DNA from: Devosia sp. Root685
GTDB taxonomy: Bacteria > Pseudomonadota > Alphaproteobacteria > Rhizobiales > Devosiaceae
Direction: 5' to 3'
DNA: 64,000 bases
NCBI RefSeq assembly: GCF_001427875.1
Contig: NZ_LMHK01000001.1
Span: forward strand, 126,871 to 190,870
Shown: piece after piece, positions 29,730 through 37,875 of the stretch
Layout of the letters: every line of letters begins with the position of its first letter
How positions within the stretch are numbered: position 1 is the stretch's first letter
The notes under the pieces: model-generated
Seen by the model: the letters and a program-made list of their open reading frames with translations, nothing else
Databases searched by the model: none
What the model was told of the DNA's origin: nothing
Program-made: the position numbers and the translations under genes

Positions 29730-32700
29730 ATGGCGCGGCAACGGATCATTCCCATCAGGCGTGAATACAATCGCTGGGTCGCCAATCAGACGCTGGAAGA
29801 CTATGCGCTGCGCTTTACGGCCAAGTCGGCGCGGCGCTTTTCCAATGACCGAATCTCGCAGACGGCGATCGGCGCGATCTCGTTTCTGGCGCTCGAAGCG
29901 ATCGGCGGGGCGATCACGCTCAGCTATGGGACCACCAATGCACTGATCGCCATTCTCGTCGCGTCCATCGCCATTCTGCTCGTCGGTGTACCGATTTCAC
30001 GCTACGCGACGCGGCACGGGGTGGACGTCGATCTGCTGACGCGGGGCGCTAGTTTTGGCTATATTGGCTCAACGGTGACCTCGCTGATCTATGCGAGTTT
30101 CACCTTCATCCTCTTCGCCATCGAAGCTTCGATCATGTCGAGCGCGCTGCAGCTGGCGTTCGGCATTCCGCTCTGGATAGGCCACATCATTTCGGCGCTG
30201 ATCGTCATTCCGCTGGTGACGCATGGCATAAGGATGATTTCGAGCTTTCAGATGCTGACGCAGCCGATTTGGCTGGTGCTCAATATTTTGCCGTTCTTCT
30301 TCATCGCCTTTCTCGATTGGGAAAAGTTTGACCTGTGGCGGGCCTTTGCCGGGCTGGGGCAGCCGGAGGGCGCGGCGGGGACGATATCGCCGTTCGATGT
30401 GGCCAAGTTCGGCGCGGCTTCGGCGGTGATCCTGGCGCTGATGACGCAGATCGGCGAGCAGGTCGATTTTCTGCGGTTTTTGCCGGCGGAAGGCGCGCCG
30501 AAGTGGCGGCATAAGGTCGGGATTTTTCTGGCTGGGGCGGGCTGGGTTGTCGTCGGCGCGCCGAAGTTGATTGCGGGGTCGTTCCTCGCCTATCTGGCGC
30601 TGTCGGCGGGTGTTTCGCCCGAGCATGCGTCAGAGCCGGGTTACATGTATGCCGTGGCCTTTGGCTACATGATCCCCAATGAGTTCATCGCCCTGATGCT
30701 GATGGCCGTTTTCGTGGTGGTCAGCCAGCTCAAGATCAATGTGATGAACGCCTATGCGGGATCGCTGGCCTGGTCGAATTTCTTCTCGCGGCTGACCCAT
30801 AGCCATCCGGGGCGGGTTGTCTGGCTGCTGTTCAATGTTGCCATTGCGCTGCTGCTGATGGAGCTTGGCATCTATCGGCTGCTCGAAGAGACGCTCGGCA
30901 TCTTTTCCATTATCGCCATGGCCTGGCTGTGTTCTATCTCGGCTGATCTCTTCGTCAACAAGCCGCTGGGCCTGTCGCCGCCGGGGATCGAGTTCAAGCG
31001 GGCGCATCTTTATGATATCAACCCGGTCGGTGTCGGCTCGATGCTGCTCTCGGTGATCATTGCGCTGGCGGCGCATTTTGGCGCCTTTGGCGAAATGGCG
31101 GCGGCGTTGGCGCCCTATATCGCGTTGGTTGTCTGTTTCATCGCTTCGCCTGCCATCGCATGGGTGACCAAGGGCAAATATTACCTCGCGCGGAAACCGC
31201 GAAAGCAGTGGCAGTTGCGGACCTCACTGACGTGTTCGATCTGCGAGCATCCGTTCGAGCCCGAGGACATGGCCTGGTGCCCGGCCTATGCGGCGCCGAT
31301 TTGTTCGCTCTGCTGTTCGCTCGATGCGCGATGCCATGATATGTGCAAGCCGCATGCGCATTTCCGGGCCCAGACGCATGCGGTGGCGTCGAGTATCCTG
31401 CCGCAATGGGCCATCGCCAAATTGCAGACCCGGCTTGGGCGCTATGGCATGTCCATGGGTATCGCGACGGCGATCCTCGGGGGGATTCTGGGGCTCATCT
31501 ATTATTTCGCCAGCCAATCGGCGCCGCACACGGCCGATGTGGTGGGCGGAACCTTGCTCGTCGTGTTCTTTGTCTTTGCGGTGGCCGCGGGGATCATGAC
31601 GTGGTTCCTCGTTTTGGCGCATGACAGCCGGCTGGTGGCCGAGGAGGAGAGCACGCGGCAAAATACGTTGCTGCTCAAGGAAATCGACGCGCACGGCAAT
31701 ACCGACGCTGAATTGCAGCGCGCCAAGGAAAAGGCCGAGGCGGCGAACCAGGCCAAGAGCCGCTATGTCGTCGGCCTCAGCCACGAATTGCGCACGCCGC
31801 TCAATGCCGTGATGGGTTATGCGCAAATCCTCGAGCGCGATCCGGACGTGCCGGAAAATCGCCGCGGCTCGGTGCAGGTGATCCGCCGGAGCGCGGAGCA
31901 TCTTTCGGGGCTGATTGATGGTCTGCTCGATATTTCCAAGATTGAGGCAGGGCGGTTGCACGTCTATTCCAACGAGATCAACATCCAGGATTTCCTCGAT
32001 CAGATCGTTGATATGTTCAGGCTGCAGGCCGGCGCCAAGGGGCTCGAATTCCGACACTCGCGCGCCAAGGCGCTGCCGATCTATGTGCGGACGGACGAGA
32101 AGCGGTTGCGGCAGATTTTGGTCAATCTGCTCTCCAATGCGATCAAGTTCACCGAGGCGGGTCATGTGAGTTTCGATGTCGGCTACCGCATGCAGGTGGC
32201 GACGTTTGCGATCACCGACACGGGTAGCGGCATTTCGGCTGGCGATCTCGACCACATCTATGAGCCCTTCGTGCGCGGGGAGGCGGAGCACAATCGCTTC
32301 ACGCCGGGGCTGGGGCTGGGGCTGACGATCACGAAGCTTCTTACGGAAACGCTGGGCGGGGAAATTACCGTCACGAGCGAGGTGGGCGCTGGAACGCGAT
32401 TCACCGCGCGGCTCATGCTGTCGAAGGTCGAGCGGCCGGTCGAGCGCCGCGTCGATCCGCGCCGCATCGTCGGCTATGCGGGGCCGAGCCGGACGCTAAT
32501 GGTGGTCGATGACAATCAGGATCATCGCGGACTGATGCGCGAAATGCTGGCGCCGCTTGGTTTTATTATTCTGACCGCGGGAGATGGTCCGACGTGCCTC
32601 GATCTCGTGGCCGCGGCAAAGCCTGACATGTTCTTTGTCGATATTCGTATGCCGGGTATGAGCGGGTGGGATCTGGTTGCGGCCTTGCGCGATTGCGGCG

Positions 32701-33101
32701 TTGCCGAACCGATCGTGATGCTCTCGGCCAATATCGGGGATGGGGCGGGGCCAGCGAGCCGCGATGCCGGGCATAGCGATACCCTCGCCAAGCCTTTTGA
32801 ACTATCGCAACTGCTCGACAAGCTATCGGCGCACCTGGCGCTCGAATGGACTTATGCCGAGGCTGCTGCCACCAGGTCTGCCCCAAAGAAAAAGCTGCGC
32901 TCGCCCGGCGTCGAGCACTTGCGCGAATTGGCCAATCTGGGGCAAATCGGCCATATCAGGGGGATCCAGGCGAAATTGACCGAGCTGGCCGGTAATCCGG
33001 ACAATGAGCCTTTGGTGACCGCATTGCGCGGGCATATGGAAAGCTTCGATTTCGATTCCTATGCCGAACTCATCGAGCGGGTCAGCCATGAGCCGGATTG
33101 A
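29730..33101 (+). CDS. NCS1-permease / histidine kinase / receiver fusion protein
   Basis: An 1123-residue membrane sensor from ATG 29730 (an earlier in-frame ATG is at 29691). Residues about 1-490 resemble an NCS1 (nucleobase, allantoin or hydantoin) permease, with the N-terminal NQTLEDYALRFTAKSARRFS and about twelve helices. Residues 502-539 hold eight cysteines in CxxC-x11-C-x7-CxxCC-x5-C-x3-C. Two more helices follow at about 575-645. Then come a HisKA domain with His685 in GLSHELRTPLN, an ATPase domain (NLLSNAIKF, DTGSGI, GLGLGLTI), a receiver with Asp971 in FFVDIRMPG, and a 75-residue helical tail. It should sense a ligand through the permease part, as CbrA-type kinases do with an SSS transporter. 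It lies divergent from urtA and overlaps the LuxR regulator by 14 bases. Confidence 0.88.
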   Translation: MARQRIIPIRREYNRWVANQTLEDYALRFTAKSARRFSNDRISQTAIGAISFLALEAIGGAITLSYGTTNALIAILVASIAILLVGVPISRYATRHGVDVDLLTRGASFGYIGSTVTSLIYASFTFILFAIEASIMSSALQLAFGIPLWIGHIISALIVIPLVTHGIRMISSFQMLTQPIWLVLNILPFFFIAFLDWEKFDLWRAFAGLGQPEGAAGTISPFDVAKFGAASAVILALMTQIGEQVDFLRFLPAEGAPKWRHKVGIFLAGAGWVVVGAPKLIAGSFLAYLALSAGVSPEHASEPGYMYAVAFGYMIPNEFIALMLMAVFVVVSQLKINVMNAYAGSLAWSNFFSRLTHSHPGRVVWLLFNVAIALLLMELGIYRLLEETLGIFSIIAMAWLCSISADLFVNKPLGLSPPGIEFKRAHLYDINPVGVGSMLLSVIIALAAHFGAFGEMAAALAPYIALVVCFIASPAIAWVTKGKYYLARKPRKQWQLRTSLTCSICEHPFEPEDMAWCPAYAAPICSLCCSLDARCHDMCKPHAHFRAQTHAVASSILPQWAIAKLQTRLGRYGMSMGIATAILGGILGLIYYFASQSAPHTADVVGGTLLVVFFVFAVAAGIMTWFLVLAHDSRLVAEEESTRQNTLLLKEIDAHGNTDAELQRAKEKAEAANQAKSRYVVGLSHELRTPLNAVMGYAQILERDPDVPENRRGSVQVIRRSAEHLSGLIDGLLDISKIEAGRLHVYSNEINIQDFLDQIVDMFRLQAGAKGLEFRHSRAKALPIYVRTDEKRLRQILVNLLSNAIKFTEAGHVSFDVGYRMQVATFAITDTGSGISAGDLDHIYEPFVRGEAEHNRFTPGLGLGLTITKLLTETLGGEITVTSEVGAGTRFTARLMLSKVERPVERRVDPRRIVGYAGPSRTLMVVDDNQDHRGLMREMLAPLGFIILTAGDGPTCLDLVAAAKPDMFFVDIRMPGMSGWDLVAALRDCGVAEPIVMLSANIGDGAGPASRDAGHSDTLAKPFELSQLLDKLSAHLALEWTYAEAAATRSAPKKKLRSPGVEHLRELANLGQIGHIRGIQAKLTELAGNPDNEPLVTALRGHMESFDFDSYAELIERVSHEPD

Positions 33102-34014
33102 AAGGGATCAAGACATCGTCCTCCTCGTGGACGACTCTCCGGAGTCGCTGGGCTTTCTCACCCTGGCGCTGGAGCAGGCTGGCGTAACGGTGCTGGTGGC
33201 GCGGAGCGGCGAGGCGGCGCTCAATATAGTGCAGCGCGTGGTGCCCGATGTGGTGCTGATGGATGCCGTGATGCCCGGCCTCGATGGTTTCGAGACGTGC
33301 CGACAGCTCAAAGCCATGGCGCCGCTGACGCATGTGCCTGTCATCTTCATGACCGGGCTGACCGAGACCGAGCACATTGTCCATGCGCTCGAAAGCGGCG
33401 GGGTCGACTATCTCTCAAAACCCATCAATGTCGATGAACTGCGGGCGCGCATTCGCGTGCACCTCGCCAATGCGCGGCGGGCGCAGAGTGCCCGGATCGC
33501 GCTCGATGCGGCGGGGCGGCACCTGGTAGCCTTCGGCGCTGATGCCGCGGTGCTGTGGTCGACGCCGCAGGCCAATAAATTGCTCGAACGCTCAAGCGTG
33601 GATGCCGGAAGGCAGGCCGAGATGTCAGGCGGGTTCTCGCGCTGGCGCCTCGACCATGCCGATGCGGCGCCGGGCAGCGGGTTTGAGCTGAACTTGCTGG
33701 GTACGCCGGGGCTGCAATTCGCGTTTCTCGGCGTTGTCGGTGGCGATGAATATCTCTTTCGTCTGACCGGCGCGCAGCAAGAAGGGCAGGAGGATAATCT
33801 CCGCCAGCACTTTGGCCTGACCCAGCGCGAGAGCGAAGTCTTGCTCTGGATCGCGCGCGGCAAATCCAATCGCGATATCGGGGATATCCTGGGCCTCAGT
33901 CCGCGCACTGTGAACAAGCACCTCGAACAGGTCTATGCCAAACTCGGCGTCGAGAACCGCGCCTCGGCTGCCATCAAGGCCATTCAGGCGATGCAAGCGA
34001 GCTTCGAGCTTTAG
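33088..34014 (+). CDS. LuxR-family response regulator (receiver + middle domain + HTH)
   Basis: A 308-residue response regulator. The receiver at residues 10-130 has phospho-acceptor Asp59 in VVLMDAVMPGLDG and LSKPINVDELRARI near residue 115. A linker domain of about 80 residues follows (ADAAVLWSTPQANKLLE). The C-terminal LuxR HTH is clear: GLTQRESEVLLWIARGKSNR then LGLSPRTVNKHLEQVYAKLG. I take ATG 33088, which overlaps the kinase stop by 14 bases; ATG 33061 is an alternative. The overlap means the kinase and regulator are made together. The likely targets are urt and possibly its own operon, from the dyad in the divergent promoter. Confidence 0.93.
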   Translation: MSRIERDQDIVLLVDDSPESLGFLTLALEQAGVTVLVARSGEAALNIVQRVVPDVVLMDAVMPGLDGFETCRQLKAMAPLTHVPVIFMTGLTETEHIVHALESGGVDYLSKPINVDELRARIRVHLANARRAQSARIALDAAGRHLVAFGADAAVLWSTPQANKLLERSSVDAGRQAEMSGGFSRWRLDHADAAPGSGFELNLLGTPGLQFAFLGVVGGDEYLFRLTGAQQEGQEDNLRQHFGLTQRESEVLLWIARGKSNRDIGDILGLSPRTVNKHLEQVYAKLGVENRASAAIKAIQAMQASFEL

Positions 34015-34154
34015 GACATTCCCTTACTTGGAGGCCCTAAACGCGCCTAGTGCGCATGAAACGCATATTATCGGCCTCGGCGATTGCCCGGAACAGCTCC
34101 CTCGGGTTTTCTCGTGAGTGTCAAAACCGACATGTTTTCAAGGGAGTAACGTGT

Positions 34155-34481
34155 ATGAAAACCGCAATCGCACTTTCCGTCGTGGCTGCCATGGCGATGA
34201 CTTCGGGCGCTCATGCTGGCGGATTCTTCGCCAAGCGCACCAACAATGTCCTCAGCAACATCACCGGCCTCGTTTCCACGGTGGCTGATGTCGTCGATGT
34301 GGGCAATATCAACGTTCTCAACGGCAATACCGTCGCTGTCGGCAACAATAGCAGCATTCTTTCGGGCATCCTGAGCGGCAACAACACCGCCAACGGCACG
34401 TCCATTCTCAATGGTGTGTTGAACGGCAGTGGCATTCTGGGCATCGGTGGCCAGAACCAGACCAAGAAATACGGCTGGTAG
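34155..34481 (+). CDS. Small secreted Asn/Gly-rich repetitive protein
   Basis: A 108-residue protein from ATG 34155, preceded by AGGGAG. A signal peptide ends at about residue 21 (AMAMTSGAHA). The mature part is rich in Asn, Gly, Val, Leu and Ser in short imperfect repeats (VGNINVLNGNTVAVGNNSSI, SILSGILSGNNTANGTSILN), a pattern that could form a small beta-solenoid or an assembling fibre. It has no cysteines. The family is unknown. The composition resembles the N-terminal half of the collagen-like protein at 36930. A terminator follows. Confidence 0.75.
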   Translation: MKTAIALSVVAAMAMTSGAHAGGFFAKRTNNVLSNITGLVSTVADVVDVGNINVLNGNTVAVGNNSSILSGILSGNNTANGTSILNGVLNGSGILGIGGQNQTKKYGW

Positions 34482-34525
34482 CTCCTGCGGCGGGGAGTTG
34501 CCTCCAACCCGCCACGGACGCCAAG

Positions 34526-34558
34526 ACCCGCGCCGGAGCCCCCCGGCGCGGGTTCTTT
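34526..34558 (+). terminator. Rho-independent terminator
   Basis: A perfect 11-bp stem ACCCGCGCCGG / CCGGCGCGGGT with loop AGCCCC, followed by TCTTT. It ends the transcript of the Asn/Gly-rich secreted protein and lies just before the convergent XRE regulator gene end. Confidence 0.85.
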
Positions 34559-34581
34559 ATGTCCTGCGAAGCGGCAGTGGC

Positions 34582-35220
34582 TCAGGATGCGGGAGCCAGT
34601 TGCCGCCAGAGGGTGAGGGAATGGCGCTCCCCTTCATCGGGCGTCAGCCTGATCTCTTCGAACCGGATTTCCTTACCTTCGAGACCAGTCGCCTCGCGAA
34701 AGCTCGGCTCCACGAGGCAAAGGCGGGTGCCGACGACGGTGTGGATGGTCTTGGTAATGATGGCGCACCAATCGCGGCCATTCTCCACGAAGGGAATGGT
34801 GATCTTGAGGCTGACGACGCCCGCCGGCCGCGCCAGCACTTCGCAGAAGCGGGCATGGGCCGGCGCGAAGGCGGGGTTTTTCAGCGGATCGATCACCCAG
34901 CCGAAGCGCTCGAGCGGGCCGGGCGAGAGTTTGAGCGGCTTGCTGCGGGCGATGATGGTGTGGGTGGCATCCATCAGCAGCAGGTTCTGATGCGACTCTT
35001 CCACGAAGTAGCGCAGGGCGACGAGCGGATCGGCCTCGGGGCCCCAGATCAGGCGGCGGATGGCTTCGATATTGTAGGGGCGGGGCGCATCCCGGCCGCT
35101 TTCCCAACGGCTGACCTGGCTCTGAGTGACGCCGAGGCTTTTGGCGACGGCATCCTGTTGCAGGCGGGCACGGATGCGCCAATTGCGCAGGGCGGTGCAA
35201 AGTTCACTCGGTTTTGGCAT
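34582..35220 (-). CDS. XRE-family regulator with MmyB-like C-terminal half
   Basis: A 212-residue DNA-binding protein. The HTH is at residues about 5-60 with DAVAKSLGVTQSQVSRWES. The remaining 150 residues resemble the ligand-binding or PAS-like half found in MmyB-type XRE regulators (NLLLMDATHTIIARSKPLKL). The start ATG at 35220 follows AAGGAG. It faces the beta-barrel gene at 35419 across a 198-base gap that holds GCGTTAACGC (35305-35314), a possible operator. The target and ligand are unknown. Confidence 0.8.
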   Translation of the reverse strand: MPKPSELCTALRNWRIRARLQQDAVAKSLGVTQSQVSRWESGRDAPRPYNIEAIRRLIWGPEADPLVALRYFVEESHQNLLLMDATHTIIARSKPLKLSPGPLERFGWVIDPLKNPAFAPAHARFCEVLARPAGVVSLKITIPFVENGRDWCAIITKTIHTVVGTRLCLVEPSFREATGLEGKEIRFEEIRLTPDEGERHSLTLWRQLAPAS

Positions 35221-35304
35221 GGCCAGCTCCTTTTGAGTGGAGCCAAAATCCCGGAGCGGGGCTGAAGATCATAGTTAACAGACTACTTACAGCGCCGACT
35301 TCCC

Positions 35305-35314
35305 GCGTTAACGC
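35305..35314. promoter_or_regulatory. Palindrome in the XRE / beta-barrel intergenic region
   Basis: GCGTTAACGC is a perfect 10-bp palindrome midway between the divergent XRE regulator and the beta-barrel gene. Short palindromes in such gaps are often operators of the adjacent HTH protein. Support here is positional only. Confidence 0.3.
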
Positions 35315-35418
35315 TTAATCTCAACGCTGTTTGGGCGCGTAAATATACTGATCTTCTACGTGAAATGTTGGTTACTGAACCATGAGCATTCTTGTCTCGG
35401 GCTCTGCCGGAGGTTGAG

Positions 35419-36579
35419 ATGCGATGGTTTTCTTGCGTTGCGGTGTGGGTATTCGGTGCTTCCGCAGTCGTTGGTGAGGATGCTTTTGCGCTCAAGAGCA
35501 CTGTCGAGACGGGCTGGACCAGCAATGCGACGGAAACGACCGACGGACCGTCCGACCTCTTTGTCGAGCACGAGCATGAATTGTCCCTGACCGGCGCCAT
35601 CGGCGCTTTGTCACTGCGAGGGACGCTGCTGTTCGAGCAGACGCGCTTTGCCACCATCTCAGTCGAAGATGATATGTCGGCCGCAGCGGGGGTGGAGGCC
35701 ACTTTGGAGCTCGACAAGGGCATGGCGCTGCGCGCCGGCTATGCGGTGACGCGCGACTGGATTGGCGAGGGGCTGCCGCTGGACGGCACGCTGATCGGCA
35801 TTGCCGGCGGAAAGGTGACCCATGAAACCATGCTGGAACTGGCGGTCGCGGGGGCCGACCAGCAGGTCAGCATGACGGTGAATGGTAGTTGGCGCTACCC
35901 CGAGAAGTCGGTGATTTCCGGGCTGCCCATCGTGCTCCCGCCGGTTCGGCTCGACCCTGAAGTGGGCGTCGTCGGGGTGGGGGTGAACTGGGAGAAAGCT
36001 GTCAGCAGCACCATGGCCGTGCTCGGCCGGCTCAAGGGTGATTTTTCCAATGTTCCCGAAGATGACCAGATCGACTATGTCCGCCTGCCGGGAACGGCGG
36101 GGACTGCCGCTGGCGGCATTCGCGCTAAAGAGGGTAATCTTTTCGTCGAGTTTCTGGCCGGAGCCACGATGGTTTGGCCATTGATCGATCCGGCACTGCG
36201 GGAGGTTCTGCCCTATCTGGCGATGCAGTCCGAAATTGCCTTGAGCGAGCGGTGGAGTGTGGCCTTGCGGGCCGAGAAAAGGGTCGAGCTGGATGATCCG
36301 CTTGATCCGGTCGCCAGCGGCGTGAGCGAGGTCGAGCTTTCGGCGCGATATCGCATGACGGATGCCATTTCGCTTTCGGCTGCCATCAGCCGCAGTGACG
36401 AGGCGGGGATTTTCGATCCCAGCCAGACCCGCCAGGTTCAGTCCGCCAGCCTGCGCCTCGACTATGTCATCGCAGATCAGGCGAGCCTGTCACTGGCCGC
36501 CTTGCGGAAATGGGTGGAGGCGTCAGATGGCGACTATGCTGTTGACCGCTACACCCTTGCCATCAATACGCAATTTTAG
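35419..36579 (+). CDS. Predicted outer-membrane beta-barrel protein
   Basis: A 386-residue exported protein. The N-terminus is a short signal-like stretch (WFSCVAVWVFGASAVVGEDA). The rest is made of alternating-polarity strands (LSLTGAIGALSLRGTLLFEQ; LRLDYVIADQASLSLAALRK) and ends in NTQF, with a terminal Phe as in many outer-membrane barrels. It resembles the outer membrane beta-barrel (BBP2-type) domains near exopolysaccharide or surface-protein loci. I chose ATG 35419 because GGAGG lies upstream; the frame is open from 35392. Function unknown. Confidence 0.75.
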   Translation: MRWFSCVAVWVFGASAVVGEDAFALKSTVETGWTSNATETTDGPSDLFVEHEHELSLTGAIGALSLRGTLLFEQTRFATISVEDDMSAAAGVEATLELDKGMALRAGYAVTRDWIGEGLPLDGTLIGIAGGKVTHETMLELAVAGADQQVSMTVNGSWRYPEKSVISGLPIVLPPVRLDPEVGVVGVGVNWEKAVSSTMAVLGRLKGDFSNVPEDDQIDYVRLPGTAGTAAGGIRAKEGNLFVEFLAGATMVWPLIDPALREVLPYLAMQSEIALSERWSVALRAEKRVELDDPLDPVASGVSEVELSARYRMTDAISLSAAISRSDEAGIFDPSQTRQVQSASLRLDYVIADQASLSLAALRKWVEASDGDYAVDRYTLAINTQF

Positions 36580-36748
36580 TGCCGTTGCCGATGTGAACGG
36601 CTTTTGGGGAACTCCTGCGGAAATGGGTCGTTGTGCAGACGAACCACAGTTTTGCTGTGGTAAGCCACGCGGCGGTCCCGGGAGGGAATCAGCCCGATAA
36701 GTCGGCGGTGGCAGGAAGGCTGACGCTCCTTTGCTGTAGCCCCGATGG
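36580..36748 (+). other. Non-coding stretch before a strong terminator; possible 3' UTR or small RNA
   Basis: About 170 bases lie between the beta-barrel stop codon and a strong terminator. The stretch contains local hairpins (GCCGTTGCCGATGTGAACGGC; CCACAGTTTTGCTGTGG) and the segment GGTCCCGGGAGGGAATCAGC. No convincing ORF is present. It may be only a long 3' UTR, or a small RNA that uses the terminator at 36749-36778. I could not match it to a known riboswitch or to SRP RNA. Confidence 0.3.
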
Positions 36749-36778
36749 GGCGCGGAACTTCGGTTCCGCGCCTTTTTT
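36749..36778 (+). terminator. Rho-independent terminator with TTCG tetraloop
   Basis: A perfect 10-bp stem GGCGCGGAAC / GTTCCGCGCC closed by TTCG and followed by TTTTTT at 36773-36778. It lies 170 bases after the beta-barrel gene. Confidence 0.93.
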
Positions 36779-36929
36779 GTTTGTGGTGACAATTGGTTAA
36801 TTTGCGTCAAGATTTATGTATTGATCAATTTTTTACCAGTTCACGAAACCGTCAATCTGAATTGAAACTCAAGGCTGCTTTCGACCGTCACTCCATTGCG
36901 GCAATTTGTCGCATAGATGGAGATGAGTT

Positions 36930-37700
36930 ATGAAAAGAAAATTGCTTTCTATTCTTCCTCTGGTCTTTATCGCAAGCGTTGCTGCGCCCGCTCAGGCGCA
37001 GAACCTGCTTGGAATCATCGGCGGAAGTGGCGAGGAGGCTTTGATCACCCTTGGTTCGGGTGATGCCTCGAATTCGGGCCTGGTCAATATCGGGCTCGGC
37101 GGTGAAAACCAGCTGGTCGATGCACAGATCGGCGGCAGCTCGAATCTCGCCAATGCCACGGTCGGCGCTGGCGGCGGCAGTGTGCTGGATGCCAATGTCG
37201 GCCTGCTCAACGGGACCGTCGGCGTTGATGCCACCGTGGGCGGCGGCAGTCTTGCCAATGTCGGCGTGACGATCGGCCGACCCGGCACGCCGGGAAATCC
37301 TGGGAACCCGGGCAACCCTGGAAACCCTGGTAATCCAGGCAATCCCGGTAATCCCGGCAATCCTGGTGGCCCCGGTGTGTTCTCGGCCTCCAATGGTGGC
37401 GGGGCTCCGTCCTGCGCTGGTGTCAACCCGCGCGAGGTGGAGCGCTTGATCCAGGGAACGCAGATCAGCGGAGCATGGCAGCGCGCCAGCAATGTCCAGA
37501 TCCGTCGCCTCGATCTCTGCCCGGAACTGCGGACCTGGCTGGCGGCTGCGCTGTCCAATTCGGGCTTGGGCAATTCGCTGCGTTCGGCAATCAATGGCGA
37601 TAGTCTGCTGAGCGCGTCGATCGAGCGGTCTTCCTATAGTTCGAACCGTGTCTTTGCGGTCCAGCAGCGCGGCAATCAGTTGACGGTCTTCGTCTACTAA
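36930..37700 (+). CDS. Secreted collagen-like protein with (GNP)n repeat
   Basis: A 256-residue exported protein. The signal peptide ends near residue 24 (SVAAPAQAQ). Residues 25-115 are Gly/Asn/Val-rich imperfect repeats. Residues 116-149 are a Gly-X-Pro stretch, mostly GNP triplets, of the kind that forms collagen-like triple helices. The C-terminal 105 residues form a distinct domain with two cysteines, one in APSCAGVNPREVERLI and one in DLCPELRTWL, ending in a beta strand VQQRGNQLTVFVY. I do not know the family. A surface stalk with a globular head is a reasonable guess. Confidence 0.8.
   Translation: MKRKLLSILPLVFIASVAAPAQAQNLLGIIGGSGEEALITLGSGDASNSGLVNIGLGGENQLVDAQIGGSSNLANATVGAGGGSVLDANVGLLNGTVGVDATVGGGSLANVGVTIGRPGTPGNPGNPGNPGNPGNPGNPGNPGNPGGPGVFSASNGGGAPSCAGVNPREVERLIQGTQISGAWQRASNVQIRRLDLCPELRTWLAAALSNSGLGNSLRSAINGDSLLSASIERSSYSSNRVFAVQQRGNQLTVFVY
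37275..37376 (+). repeat. Nine-base tandem repeat encoding Gly-Asn-Pro
   Basis: Within the collagen-like gene, GGNAAYCCN-type triplets repeat about nine times (for example GGGAACCCGGGCAACCCTGG). The third codon positions vary, so the repeat is not a recent slippage product, though its length could still vary between strains. Confidence 0.85.
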
Positions 37701-37753
37701 AGCCCGGAGGCTAGCTTGCACCTCGTTTAAGCAAGCTTTGGCCCCAATATCGC

Positions 37754-37784
37754 GGCATGTCGCCTATAATTTAGGCGACATGCC
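37754..37784. promoter_or_regulatory. Perfect 11-bp inverted repeat upstream of an ABC importer
   Basis: GGCATGTCGCC and GGCGACATGCC flank TATAATTTA, 91 bases before the start of the substrate-binding protein gene. The centre TATAAT resembles a -10 box, so the dyad could be an operator over the promoter. There is no T-run on the + strand, so a terminator for the preceding gene is less likely. Confidence 0.5.
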
Positions 37785-37875
37785 AAAATGACCTCTTAAT
37801 GATCAGTTTTTGCTTGCGTCCCGAAAAAGGCTGCGCTTGTCTTGGCGTCGCAATTCATTTTTGGGGACATTATTC

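Noticed and set aside
36580..36778. SRP RNA or cobalamin/c-di-GMP riboswitch
   Set aside because: GGTCCCGGGAGGGAATCAGC only loosely resembles the SRP core GGTCAGGTCCGGAAGGAAGC, and the conserved GGAAG symmetric loop is missing. The conserved boxes of the riboswitches are absent, and no gene follows at riboswitch distance.
37275..37376. CRISPR-like array
   Set aside because: The 9-base periodic repeat has no spacers and encodes Gly-Asn-Pro in frame with the collagen-like protein.
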